NCBI GenBank assembly: GCA_019414725.1
Contig: DXLM01000044.1
Location: 1-27,949, forward strand
From: Bacteroides sp.
Lineage (GTDB): Bacteria > Bacteroidota > Bacteroidia > Bacteroidales > Bacteroidaceae
Direction of reading: 5' to 3'
DNA length: 27,949 nucleotides
Made by a program: the position numbers and the translations under genes. Below the pieces are notes generated by a model. That model saw only the letters and a list, made by a program, of their open reading frames with translations, did no database searches and was not told the origin of the DNA. This document shows positions 18,264 through 25,153 of the stretch, piece by piece; positions within the stretch are counted from its first letter, which is position 1, and the number at the start of each line of letters is the position of its first letter.

Positions 18264-18815
18264 TTATATAAAGAACAAGAGGAAGTAATAGTAGTCTTTC
18301 AAATTCTCTCTGAGTTTCTTGTAGGCTATTTTCTTTAATGTATGGACTGTTTCTGTAGATATGTTTAGTCTGTCTGCTATTTCTGCGTTTTTTTTCCCTT
18401 CCAGAGATAGTTGCATAATGGCTTTCATTTGGTCAGGTAATTTATTTATGGCTTCAGAAACGATACGATAAGTTTCCTCTTCAACGATTGCATCGTGAAA
18501 AAAGGAATCCTTTTTCTTTTCGATGACATTTTGAGCGTATTCATATACTACTTTTGAATGCTCCAGTTCATTGAGTGCTTTATTGCGTACAGCTGTATAT
18601 AAAAATGCTTTTACCTGATGCAGATAAAAAAAATCTTCTCTTATTTGCCATAGTTTGGCAAATGAATCTTGTACAATATCTGCTGAAGTTTCTTGGTTTT
18701 CTGTATATTGATTGGCAAATAAGCATAGAGTTACATAATATTTATTGAAAATATCATGAAACCCTTGCTCATTAAGCTTAATACTTATAGTTGTATGAGA
18801 AGTTCCCGCTGCCAC
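18264..18815 (-). CDS. ECF-family RNA polymerase sigma factor
   Basis: 183 aa, the usual ECF size. Sigma region 2 is seen at about 18-85 (FNKYYVTLCLFANQYTENQE, ADIVQDSFAKLWQ, VKAFLYTAVRNKALNEL). Region 4 is at about 120-172 (KLPDQMKAIMQLSLEGKKNAEIADRLNIS as two adjoining helices, then the recognition helix TVHTLKKIAYKKLREN). It heads the operon fecR-susC-susD-phosphoesterase and should direct transcription of it when SusC senses its ligand. The start is assigned to GTG at 18815, preceded by AAAGCAAAG; a later start cannot be excluded. The gene lies 79 bases past mutS2 in the same direction. Confidence 0.92.
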   Translation of the reverse strand: MAAGTSHTTISIKLNEQGFHDIFNKYYVTLCLFANQYTENQETSADIVQDSFAKLWQIREDFFYLHQVKAFLYTAVRNKALNELEHSKVVYEYAQNVIEKKKDSFFHDAIVEEETYRIVSEAINKLPDQMKAIMQLSLEGKKNAEIADRLNISTETVHTLKKIAYKKLRENLKDYYYFLLFFI

Positions 18816-18825
18816 CTTTGCTTTT

Positions 18826-18862
18826 AATTTTCTCTAATTTTAGTGCGAATATAGAGAAAATT
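18826..18862. promoter_or_regulatory. Inverted repeat upstream of the ECF sigma gene
   Basis: AATTTTCTCTA (18826-18836) and TAGAGAAAATT (18852-18862) form a perfect 11-bp inverted repeat in the 79-base mutS2-sigma spacer. It could be an operator for the sigma gene or a weak terminator for mutS2; there is no GC-rich stem. Confidence 0.45.
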
Positions 18863-18894
18863 AATTAAAAACAGCCTCTTATTCTATTAAAATA

Positions 18895-21399
18895 TTATTT
18901 TAAGTCTACTACAGTAATACCTGCCCCACCAAATTGTACGTGTTCGTCTTGATAGTGTGCTACTCCTGGAACACTTCCCAAATAGCTGCGAATCAGGGTG
19001 CGCAGTATGCCTGTACCTGTTCCGTGAAGGATACGTACACGGTCTATTCCCAATAGTATGGCATCATCGATAAAATAAGTTACTGCCTGTATCGCTTCAT
19101 CGCCACGCATACCGCGTACATCAATATCTTGTTTGAAATTTAGTTTCTTTTCATATACCCGATCTTGTGTTTCACTGCTGACGAAGGTGCTTTTTACCAT
19201 TGTTTTCTGGGTGGGCTGTATTGGTGTGCTACGTTCCAGCTTATCCAGTTTTACATTGGTTTTTATCATTCCGAACATAACTATTGCATTTTTGCCATTA
19301 ATTCCTAGTACTTCTCCGACACTGGATTGACCTTTGATCTTTACAGTGCTACCTACAGTGATAGGCTGTTCTTTGGGTATTGACAGTTGGGAAGATTCCG
19401 TCTTGGCTTTATCCTTTTTGTTTTTTTTCCGCTCTTGTTTTTCACGGAGTTTTTCCATTTTCCGGATGATTTCATCTTCCTTGTTCTTTTTCTCGATATC
19501 TTCTATCTGATTTTTAAAATCAGTCAGTTCCTGACGTGCCGATTGTGTACGTTCTTTGTCGGCTTGTGCTTCCTTGATGATACGGATGGTATTTTCAATT
19601 CGGGCATTTGATTCCTGTATCAATCTTTCCGCATCTTCTTTGGCCTTTCGCAAAATCTCTTTACGACTTTTCTCCAGTTCCTGTAGTTCTTCTTCGTATT
19701 TGGCGATGGTTTCTTCCATCTGTTTTTCTCGTTTGCGGATGTTCTGACGCTTGGTTTCCCAATAACGTTTGTCACGTACGATATCTTGTAGATATTTATC
19801 AGCATTGATATATTCACTCCCTACAATTTCGGATGCGTCGGCTATTACTTCTTCCGGTAAACCTATTTTCCTAGCTATTTCTACTGCAAATGAACTTCCC
19901 GGATTTCCTATTTGTAATTGGAATAAAGCTTGCATTAAATGCCTGTCATATAACATGGCACCATTAACCACTCCTTCGTGATCTTCGGCAAAATGTTTCA
20001 AATTTTGATAATGAGTGGTGATAACGCCGAATGTGCCCTTTTCATTGAAACGTTTCAACACAGCTTCAGCTATGGCTCCTCCAATTTGTGGTTCTGTACC
20101 TCCGCCGAATTCATCAATGAGGATAAGGCTGCGTTCGTTACAGCTTTTCATCATTGTTTTCATGTTGGTAAGGTGTGAGGAGTAGGTACTCAGATCGTCT
20201 TCGATACTTTGTTCGTCACCTATGTCTATAAAGATACTGCCGAATAATCCGGCATGGCTACGTTCATGCATCGGAACCGGCATACCACATTGTAACATAT
20301 ATTGTAGTAATCCCACAGTCTTCAGACAAACGGATTTACCTCCGGCATTCGGTCCGGATATAATTAGAATGCGTTGATTTTTAGTTAGTTCTATATCTAG
20401 AGGAACAACCTTTTTATTATGCTTGGCCAGCGAGAGTTGCAATAGTGGGTGTATGGCCATGGTCCAGTCCAAAATCTGTTTGTCTTCCAATGATGGTTTG
20501 GTGGCGTTCGTCTGAATGGAAAAATGGGCTTTGGCACGGATGAAATCAATTTCTGCCAAAAATTCGTATGACTGGAGGATGGCGGGGACCTGTGGGCGGA
20601 TTATGATAGAGAAATCTGTCAGGATACGGATGATTTCCCGGCGTTCTTCTCCTTCCAATTCCCGTATTCTATTGTTTGCTTCCACTACTTCGGCCGGTTC
20701 TATGAAAACTGTTTTGCCGGTGGATGATTCATCGTGTACAATTCCCTTGATTTTCCGTTTTAATCCCGGTGCGACAGGGATGACGAGTCTTCCGTCACGC
20801 ATGGTAGGAGTTACATCTTTATCAACATAACCTTCTGCTTGAGCGTTGCGTAGAATTGCATTCAAACTGCGTGATATGCTTCCGGCTGTCGAGGCCAACT
20901 CTCTGCGGATGCGTAATAATTCGGAAGAAGCATTGTCTTTGATTTTTCCGAATTTGTCTAAGATGTTGTTAATACGCGTGATGAGTTGAGGAAACACGAT
21001 AATATCTCCTGCCAGTTTTTGTAGGGCAGGGTAGGGGGAGTTTTCTTGTTCTTCGTCATTCGGGGTCAGTGTCAGAAAATGGATGATATCACGAATTGTT
21101 TCTAAAGAACGACGTAAATCAAACAGTTCTTGCTCATCCAAATACATACCTTCTACGCGGATACGTTTTAGTGATGGGCGTACATCAAAAAAATATTGGT
21201 CGGGAAAACTGTCTTCCTCTTGTATGATGCGTATGAATTCCATCACCTGTTCCAGCCATTCATTAATATCCTTAAAGGATTCTGAGAAGTTCATTTCATC
21301 TACTCTTTCTTGACCTAATGTGCTGAGACATTTCTCTTTTAGTAAATGACGGATGGAATCGAAACCTATTTTCTGTTCGAAATTCTGAGGGTATATCAT
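18895..21399 (-). CDS. mutS2: MutS2 endonuclease/ATPase
   Basis: 834 aa MutS homologue lacking the mismatch-recognition domain; acts on branched DNA or collided ribosomes depending on species. Visible are the core/lever helices (1-310), Walker A GPNAGGKS (349-356), Walker B LILIDEFGGGT (near 425), a long charged coiled coil (about 510-650), a KOW-like region (about 665-705) and a C-terminal Smr nuclease domain (about 755-834) with DVRGMRGDEA and the HGTGTGILR loop. All domains are intact. ATG at 21399 is 24 bases downstream of the expected transcription start. It is divergent from tRNA-Ser. Confidence 0.96.
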   Translation of the reverse strand: MIYPQNFEQKIGFDSIRHLLKEKCLSTLGQERVDEMNFSESFKDINEWLEQVMEFIRIIQEEDSFPDQYFFDVRPSLKRIRVEGMYLDEQELFDLRRSLETIRDIIHFLTLTPNDEEQENSPYPALQKLAGDIIVFPQLITRINNILDKFGKIKDNASSELLRIRRELASTAGSISRSLNAILRNAQAEGYVDKDVTPTMRDGRLVIPVAPGLKRKIKGIVHDESSTGKTVFIEPAEVVEANNRIRELEGEERREIIRILTDFSIIIRPQVPAILQSYEFLAEIDFIRAKAHFSIQTNATKPSLEDKQILDWTMAIHPLLQLSLAKHNKKVVPLDIELTKNQRILIISGPNAGGKSVCLKTVGLLQYMLQCGMPVPMHERSHAGLFGSIFIDIGDEQSIEDDLSTYSSHLTNMKTMMKSCNERSLILIDEFGGGTEPQIGGAIAEAVLKRFNEKGTFGVITTHYQNLKHFAEDHEGVVNGAMLYDRHLMQALFQLQIGNPGSSFAVEIARKIGLPEEVIADASEIVGSEYINADKYLQDIVRDKRYWETKRQNIRKREKQMEETIAKYEEELQELEKSRKEILRKAKEDAERLIQESNARIENTIRIIKEAQADKERTQSARQELTDFKNQIEDIEKKNKEDEIIRKMEKLREKQERKKNKKDKAKTESSQLSIPKEQPITVGSTVKIKGQSSVGEVLGINGKNAIVMFGMIKTNVKLDKLERSTPIQPTQKTMVKSTFVSSETQDRVYEKKLNFKQDIDVRGMRGDEAIQAVTYFIDDAILLGIDRVRILHGTGTGILRTLIRSYLGSVPGVAHYQDEHVQFGGAGITVVDLK

Positions 21400-21429
21400 G
21401 ATTTATTTCTTTCGTTTATTATTCGTATG

Positions 21430-21459
21430 CAAAAATACGATTTGAAAATTTTATAGCAA
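21430..21459 (-). promoter_or_regulatory. Promoter of mutS2
   Basis: On the minus strand TTG (21459-21457), 19-base spacer, TATTTTTG (21437-21430): a full match to the Bacteroidetes -33/-7 consensus with ideal spacing. Confidence 0.75.
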
Positions 21460-21476
21460 AAAAACTGGTAAACTAT

Positions 21477-21506
21477 TTGCTTATTTAAAATAAAGTCGTA
21501 CCTTTG
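21477..21506 (+). promoter_or_regulatory. Promoter of tRNA-Ser
   Basis: TTG (21477-21479), 19-base spacer, TACCTTTG (21499-21506), a full consensus match. Predicted initiation near 21512 leaves about 33 nt of 5' leader before the mature tRNA. Confidence 0.8.
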
Positions 21507-21545
21507 CAGCGATTTCAACAGAAAGTACTTCTGAAAAGGAGTCTT

Positions 21546-21630
21546 GGAGAGGTGGCAGAGTGGTCGATTGCGGCGGTCTTGAAAACCGTTGTACTGCGAG
21601 GTACCCGGGGTTCGAATCCCTGTCTCTCCG
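21546..21630 (+). tRNA. tRNA-Ser, anticodon TGA (reads UCA)
   Basis: 85-nt class II tRNA. Acceptor GGAGAGG (21546-21552) pairs with TCTCTCC (21623-21629), discriminator G at 21630. The anticodon arm GCGGT-CTTGAAA-ACCGT has anticodon TGA at 21580-21582. The long variable arm (TTGTACTGCGAGGTACCC region) is typical of serine tRNAs. The T arm is CGGGG-TTCGAAT-CCCTG. CCA is not encoded (CTGG follows). Its 3' end is the likely integration site of the downstream island. Confidence 0.96.
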
Positions 21631-21633
21631 CTG
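21609..21633 (+). other. Likely attachment site at the tRNA-Ser 3' end (attL)
   Basis: The T-arm/acceptor segment ending CCTGTCTCTCCGCTG is repeated, with 20 of 25 positions matching ungapped, at 27691-27715. An integrase N-terminal gene starts about 240 bases downstream. Serine tRNA 3' ends are known targets of Bacteroides mobilizable elements such as NBU2. Confidence 0.6.
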
Positions 21634-21655
21634 GAAAGAATTACAAAACAAAGAA

Positions 21656-21690
21656 AATCCCTGTAAATTAATACTTTACGGGGATTTTTG
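21656..21690 (+). terminator. Intrinsic terminator of tRNA-Ser
   Basis: AATCCCTGTAAA (21656-21667) and TTTACGGGGATT (21675-21686) pair over 12 bp (one G-U) and run into TTTTTG plus a second T run. Confidence 0.85.
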
Positions 21691-21819
21691 TTTTTGCTGC
21701 ATAGCAAAAATAAGCATATCAAAGCATTCTTTCGGTGTACTATTCGGTGTATCTGATTGCTTTCAATGTCAGGTACACCTATTAAGTAAATAATTCATTG
21801 TTTATCAGTATTTTGCATC

Positions 21820-21850
21820 TTGACTTGTTGTTCTTGGAATTTTAGTTTTG
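21820..21850 (+). promoter_or_regulatory. Promoter of the truncated integrase gene
   Basis: TTG (21820-21822), 20-base spacer, TAGTTTTG (21843-21850), matching TAnnTTTG, 20 bases before the ATG at 21870. Confidence 0.6.
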
Positions 21851-21869
21851 TGATTAAAAAACAAGTAAG

Positions 21870-22010
21870 ATGGAAAGAACAACCTTTTATCTATTGTTTT
21901 ACATTCGTAGGACGAAATTGAATCGGAACGGTGAGGCTCCGATAATGATGAGAATTACAGTGAATGGAGTTCGGGTTGATGCTTCAGTGCTGGAGCGGGA
22001 AATTCCGTAA
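21870..22010 (+). pseudogene. N-terminal fragment of a Bacteroides-type tyrosine integrase
   Basis: 46 codons: MERTTFYLLFYIRRTKLNRN, then GEAPIMMRITVNG, is the arm-type DNA-binding start of Bacteroidales tyrosine recombinases, which are normally about 400 aa. The frame then passes into sequence unlike an integrase (about VLEREIP) and stops at TAA 22008-22010. The SAM-like and catalytic R-H-R-Y domains are absent. It appears to be the remains of the enzyme that inserted the island at tRNA-Ser, cut by a later deletion. Confidence 0.7.
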
Positions 22011-22325
22011 CTGGAAGCGATAGCCGGAAAGACATGGAAGAAGGAGGACGAGCTGAAACAGCTGAAGTCCGAACTCGCCGCACTGGATCGCAAGATACAG
22101 CTGGAGCTGGTTCCGCCGACGCTGGAAAGCACGGAAGAGAACCGGCAAGGCAACGAGAAGAAACAGACGGAACAATAGCCGGAAAGTCCGCATGGGGACT
22201 TCATACGCAGCCATCTGGTTATCGGAAGACCGGGACTGACGGAACCGAAGGGTATAAAGCTATGGGTCATGTTAAGAGAATATCTGAAAAAGTTCCATGA
22301 ATTTTCAGATAGATTTATAATCTGA
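22011..22325 (+). pseudogene. C-terminal remnant of a large ICE protein (helicase/N6-methylase-like)
   Basis: Continues in the same frame as the integrase fragment: LEAIAGKTWKKEDELKQLKS, a coiled-coil stretch (ELAALDRKIQLELVPP), in-frame TAG at 22176-22178, then GDFIRSHLVIGRPGL and KGIKLW, ending TGA 22323-22325. From memory this is the tail of the very large SNF2/N6-methylase protein carried by CTnDOT-like elements. Two in-frame stops (TAA at the junction, TAG inside) and the lack of all upstream domains mark it as dead. The family name is tentative; the decay is clear. Confidence 0.55.
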
Positions 22326-22351
22326 TATTTGTTGCCTTATTAAATGCTCTA

Positions 22352-22414
22352 AAAATGAGCCCTATTATTCTTCGGATTGAGATTTAATAGGACTCATTTT
22401 ATGTTCTTTTTTTT
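22352..22414 (+). terminator. Strong intrinsic terminator ahead of the crp pair
   Basis: AAAATGAGCCCTATTA (22352-22367) and TAATAGGACTCATTTT (22385-22400) pair over 16 bp with one mismatch, followed by ATGTTC and an eight-T run. It insulates the regulators downstream from the relic genes. Confidence 0.85.
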
Positions 22415-22494
22415 ATAAATCAGTCTGCTATGTTTATTGAATTATAATATCTAACTTCGCGCATAATTGTTATGTTGATAATTACATTGTAGAA

Positions 22495-23061
22495 ATGGGT
22501 AATTTTAATTCTTTTGTAGATAATCTAGATATGGACTTCTGGCATGAGATTTGTGCTAAGAACGGTGAACTGTGTCATTACAAAAAGGGAGAATACTTTG
22601 TGCAACAGGGAGATGTTATACGATATATGGGAATCGTGAAAGAAGGATATTTTAAATATGTCGTAACTGATTTAAAGGGCAACGAACATATTACCGGTTT
22701 AGCACTCTCTGGAGCGTTTGTGGGTGATTATTTAAGTACCACACAAAAAAAACCATGTATGACCAGTCTTGTTGCTGCAACAAACGTGGAGGTTCTGAGG
22801 TGTAACTGTGATCTGCTCAATAAGGTATTCAATGGGAACAGAGAGCTCCATCAGCTATTTTCGGATTTATTGTTCCATCATGTTTATACGCAGTATCTGG
22901 ATATGCACCGTTTATCACCCAAGGAACGCTATATCGCTTTATTGAAAAGATGTCCTGATATTCTTCAAAATATTACGATTGCAGAAGTTGCTTCTTATTT
23001 GAATGTTACACCAACCTATCTCAGCCGTATCCGCAAGGAAATTACTTTTGAGAACAAATGA
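22495..23061 (+). CDS. Crp/Fnr-family transcriptional regulator 1
   Basis: 188 aa. An N-terminal cyclic-nucleotide-binding-like beta-roll (about 20-115, KKGEYFVQQGDVIRYMGIV and GAFVGDYLS) is joined by a dimer helix to a C-terminal helix-turn-helix (about 155-185, ITIAEVASYLNVTPTYLSRI). No Fe-S cysteine set is apparent, and the R/E pair that binds cAMP in E. coli CRP is not evident, so the effector is unknown. It is one of two tandem paralogues, 9 bases ahead of the second, hence an operon. No clear TAnnTTTG box is upstream; TAACTTCG near 22452 is a 7/8 match. Confidence 0.88.
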   Translation: MGNFNSFVDNLDMDFWHEICAKNGELCHYKKGEYFVQQGDVIRYMGIVKEGYFKYVVTDLKGNEHITGLALSGAFVGDYLSTTQKKPCMTSLVAATNVEVLRCNCDLLNKVFNGNRELHQLFSDLLFHHVYTQYLDMHRLSPKERYIALLKRCPDILQNITIAEVASYLNVTPTYLSRIRKEITFENK

Positions 23062-23070
23062 TTTTATCAG

Positions 23071-23634
23071 ATGAACGAGTTCAATACATACCTCAATAAC
23101 TTAGACTATTCTTTTATTAAAGATTTATGTGAAAGGAAAGGGAAAGTACATACTTATCGTAAAGGAGATTTTTTTATCCGTCAGCATGAGAGAAAGCGTT
23201 TTGCTGGATGGGTGGAAGATGGTACCTTTCAATATACCCATATTGATGAAGAGGGAGAAGAGCATATTGTAGGGTATTCGTTTACCAATGAATATGTATG
23301 TGACTATTCCTCATTCATGAAAGGCAGCTTGTCATTGGTAAGTATTCAAGCAATAACGGATTGCTCTGTTTATGAAATATCACACCATGATATTATTGAA
23401 CATTGGGAAACAAATATGGAAACCCAACGATTCGGAAGATGCGTAGCTGAAAATTTATATGAGATGGTATATGGACGACTACTCGATTTGTATTGCAGCC
23501 CTGAAATACGATACAAAAGACTGATGGAGCGTTGTCCTAACTTGAAAGAAGCAGTTCCTTTGAAAAACATTGCTTCATTCTTGGGCGTAACTCCTGAAAC
23601 TGTCAGTCATATACGCCGGAATTTGAGGAAGTAG
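23071..23634 (+). CDS. Crp/Fnr-family transcriptional regulator 2
   Basis: 187 aa paralogue of the preceding gene with the same architecture: cNMP-like domain (about 18-115, YRKGDFFIRQHERKRFAGWV) and HTH (about 155-185, VPLKNIASFLGVTPETVSHI). The two share layout and many positions (MNxFNxYLNNLD-type start, LLxRCP before the HTH) but are well diverged, so the duplication is old. Its last codons form the start of the duplicated cassette that recurs at 24816. It is terminated by the hairpin at 23660-23689. Targets may be the two lipoprotein genes downstream (inferred). Confidence 0.88.
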   Translation: MNEFNTYLNNLDYSFIKDLCERKGKVHTYRKGDFFIRQHERKRFAGWVEDGTFQYTHIDEEGEEHIVGYSFTNEYVCDYSSFMKGSLSLVSIQAITDCSVYEISHHDIIEHWETNMETQRFGRCVAENLYEMVYGRLLDLYCSPEIRYKRLMERCPNLKEAVPLKNIASFLGVTPETVSHIRRNLRK

Positions 23635-23659
23635 CCGTATTTTTTAACATTTAGAGAAA

Positions 23660-23689
23660 AAGGTCTTGAAATATTTCAAGGCTTTTTTT
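23660..23689 (+). terminator. Terminator of the crp pair (in cassette copy 1)
   Basis: CTTGAAATATTTCAAG (23665-23680), extended by outer A-U and G-U pairs to about 13 bp, followed by seven T (23683-23689). Confidence 0.85.
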
Positions 23690-23866
23690 ATTTATTATCC
23701 GGTACTTTGCATTCAAAATCAGAATTTCAGTAGGAATATAAACAGGCACCTTTTTATCATGGCCATACCTGTAAAAGTGAAAAGATGTCACTTCCTACAT
23801 CATCATTGACAAAGTTTATAAAAAAAGTAATGTTAATTTTAATTTTAGGAATATGATTCTGTTTGT

Positions 23867-23915
23867 AACTCTCAAATTAGTTTGAGAGTTGTGTCGCTTT
23901 TGGTATGTACATTTG
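23867..23915 (+). promoter_or_regulatory. Operator-like palindrome plus promoter, copy 1
   Basis: AACTCTCAAA (23867-23876), TTAG, TTTGAGAGTT (23881-23890): a perfect 10-bp dyad. It is followed 17 bases later by TACATTTG (23908-23915), a full -7 match. The palindrome covers the -33 region, a position suited to repression or class-II-type activation. It drives the gene at 24028 with a leader of about 100 nt. Confidence 0.7.
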
Positions 23916-24027
23916 CATAAATATCTATCATGTTATGGTCTTAGATAAAAGTATGTTGAGAATTTTACTAAGTGTGCAAAAAACAGAAATAATAGAGAAA
24001 GTCTAAAAACTCAAAAATAACTGTAAT

Positions 24028-24687
24028 ATGAAAACAAAACATTTATTTGGAATACTAACGTTGTTCTCTTTTTTAGTGTCATGTACAGAACAGCAATGTA
24101 TAATTCATGGTACAACTACTGGTGTAAAAGATGGTGATTATATGTATATCAATAATTATATGGAAAATACATATCTTGACTCTGCTATAGTTATGAATGG
24201 CAAATTTACATTCAAGTTACCGAAGGCTTCAGAAGAAGATTTTTTGCCTAAAGTTATAGTTTCTGCTATAGGCAATGTGCCAAGTGTAGCTTTGGTTTTT
24301 ACACAAGATTCTGAAGTGTTATATATAAGAAATAGCCAAAACGACATATTCGATATGTATGGTTCTCCATATAATGATTTGTTTCGTATAGAAAACTTTA
24401 AAACAGATTCAATAAGTCATGTGTTGGGACATCTCGGTAATCTCCGTTTGAAAGATTCTACTTTGACACAAGAACAGAAGGATTCAATAACATTAAAAAT
24501 GAATGAGCTTATGAAAGAGGACTCCATTCTCAGCATTCAAAGTATAGAACGTAATATTGATAATCTTGTGGGTGCTTATTGCTTATATGTACAAAGACAT
24601 TCAATAAACAAAGAAACATTTCAGAAACTTTTTGAAAGACTTCCCAAGAAGTTTTCATCATCAAAGCATTTTGATGATGTTAGGTAA
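24028..24687 (+). CDS. DUF4369-like lipoprotein lacking the thioredoxin domain
   Basis: 219 aa. Lipoprotein signal MKTKHLFGILTLFSFL then VSCTE. Residues about 25-120 have the strand pattern of the DUF4369 domain (IIHGTTTGVKDGDYMYINNY, LDSAIVMNGKFTFKLP) found at the N-terminus of Bacteroidales TlpA/ResA-like thiol-disulfide proteins, followed by the usual helical region (about 120-210). In those proteins a thioredoxin domain with a WCxxC site follows and total length is near 370. Here the frame stops at TAA 24685-24687 and no WCxxC can be found downstream. It is a shortened protein or a domain-loss relic. Its promoter lies in cassette copy 1. Confidence 0.7.
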   Translation: MKTKHLFGILTLFSFLVSCTEQQCIIHGTTTGVKDGDYMYINNYMENTYLDSAIVMNGKFTFKLPKASEEDFLPKVIVSAIGNVPSVALVFTQDSEVLYIRNSQNDIFDMYGSPYNDLFRIENFKTDSISHVLGHLGNLRLKDSTLTQEQKDSITLKMNELMKEDSILSIQSIERNIDNLVGAYCLYVQRHSINKETFQKLFERLPKKFSSSKHFDDVR

Positions 24688-24860
24688 TAACTTGTCTTAT
24701 TGTCTTAATGATTGATTATCTTAGATTTGTATCTAAGGATTATGAGAATACTTTTCATTACTCCCTTATTTATTACTTATTGTCTGTAAGTCTTCCTTTC
24801 GGACAATAATAGTTTCGTCCAGAAATTGAGGGAGTAGCCGTATTTTTTACATTTAGAGAA

Positions 24861-24891
24861 AAAAGTCTTGAAATATTTCAAGGCCTTTTTT
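24861..24891 (+). terminator. Terminator in cassette copy 2
   Basis: CTTGAAATATTTCAAG (24867-24882) with flanking pairs and a six-T run (24886-24891). It ends transcription of the DUF4369-like gene. Confidence 0.8.
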
Positions 24892-25070
24892 ATTTATTAT
24901 TCGGTACTTTGCATTCAAAATCGGAATTTTCAATAGGAATATAAACAGGTACCCTTTTATCATGGCTATACCTGTAAAAGTGAAAAGATGTCGCTTCCTA
25001 CATTATCATTGACAAAGTTTATAAGAAAAAGCAATGTCAATTTTATGCAATTGGAATATGATTCTGTTTG

Positions 25071-25120
25071 CAACTCTCAAATAAGTTTGAGAGTTGTGTC
25101 GATTTAGGCATGTATATTTG
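25071..25120 (+). promoter_or_regulatory. Operator-like palindrome plus promoter, copy 2
   Basis: CAACTCTCAAA (25071-25081), TAAG, TTTGAGAGTTG (25086-25096): a perfect 11-bp dyad, then TATATTTG (25113-25120). The loop and -7 inner bases differ from copy 1, but the arms and the TAnnTTTG pattern are kept, suggesting selection. It drives the gene at 25154. Confidence 0.7.
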
Positions 25121-25153
25121 TAAAAATATATGTTTACACAATTTAGATTCAAT

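Larger units (their letters stand above)
23614..23925 (+). repeat. Duplicated ~310-bp regulatory cassette, copy 1
   Basis: Matches 24816-25130 at roughly nine positions in ten by eye, with few indels. In order it contains the 3' codons and stop of a crp-like gene, an intrinsic terminator, a segment with nested inverted repeats (23730-23798), a perfect palindrome (23867-23890) and a -7 promoter box (23908-23915). It lies between regulator 2 and the DUF4369 lipoprotein gene. Confidence 0.9.
24816..25130 (+). repeat. Duplicated ~310-bp regulatory cassette, copy 2
   Basis: Second copy of 23614-23925, offset by about 1,203-1,205 bases. It begins with a relic of a crp-like 3' end (in-frame codons TTG AGG GAG TAG, stop 24835-24837), although no crp gene precedes it. 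This shows that the duplicated unit included the end of the regulator. Terminator, nested repeats, palindrome and -7 box are all kept. Confidence 0.9.

Noticed and set aside
21396..21722. 108-codon minus-strand frame containing SGETGIRTPGTSQYNG
   Set aside because: It runs antisense through tRNA-Ser; this peptide is a familiar false call opposite serine tRNAs.
22034..22300. 88-codon plus-strand frame
   Set aside because: Another frame through the ICE-protein relic (22011-22325) recovers recognisable sequence; this one gives low-complexity Gly/Arg/Glu.
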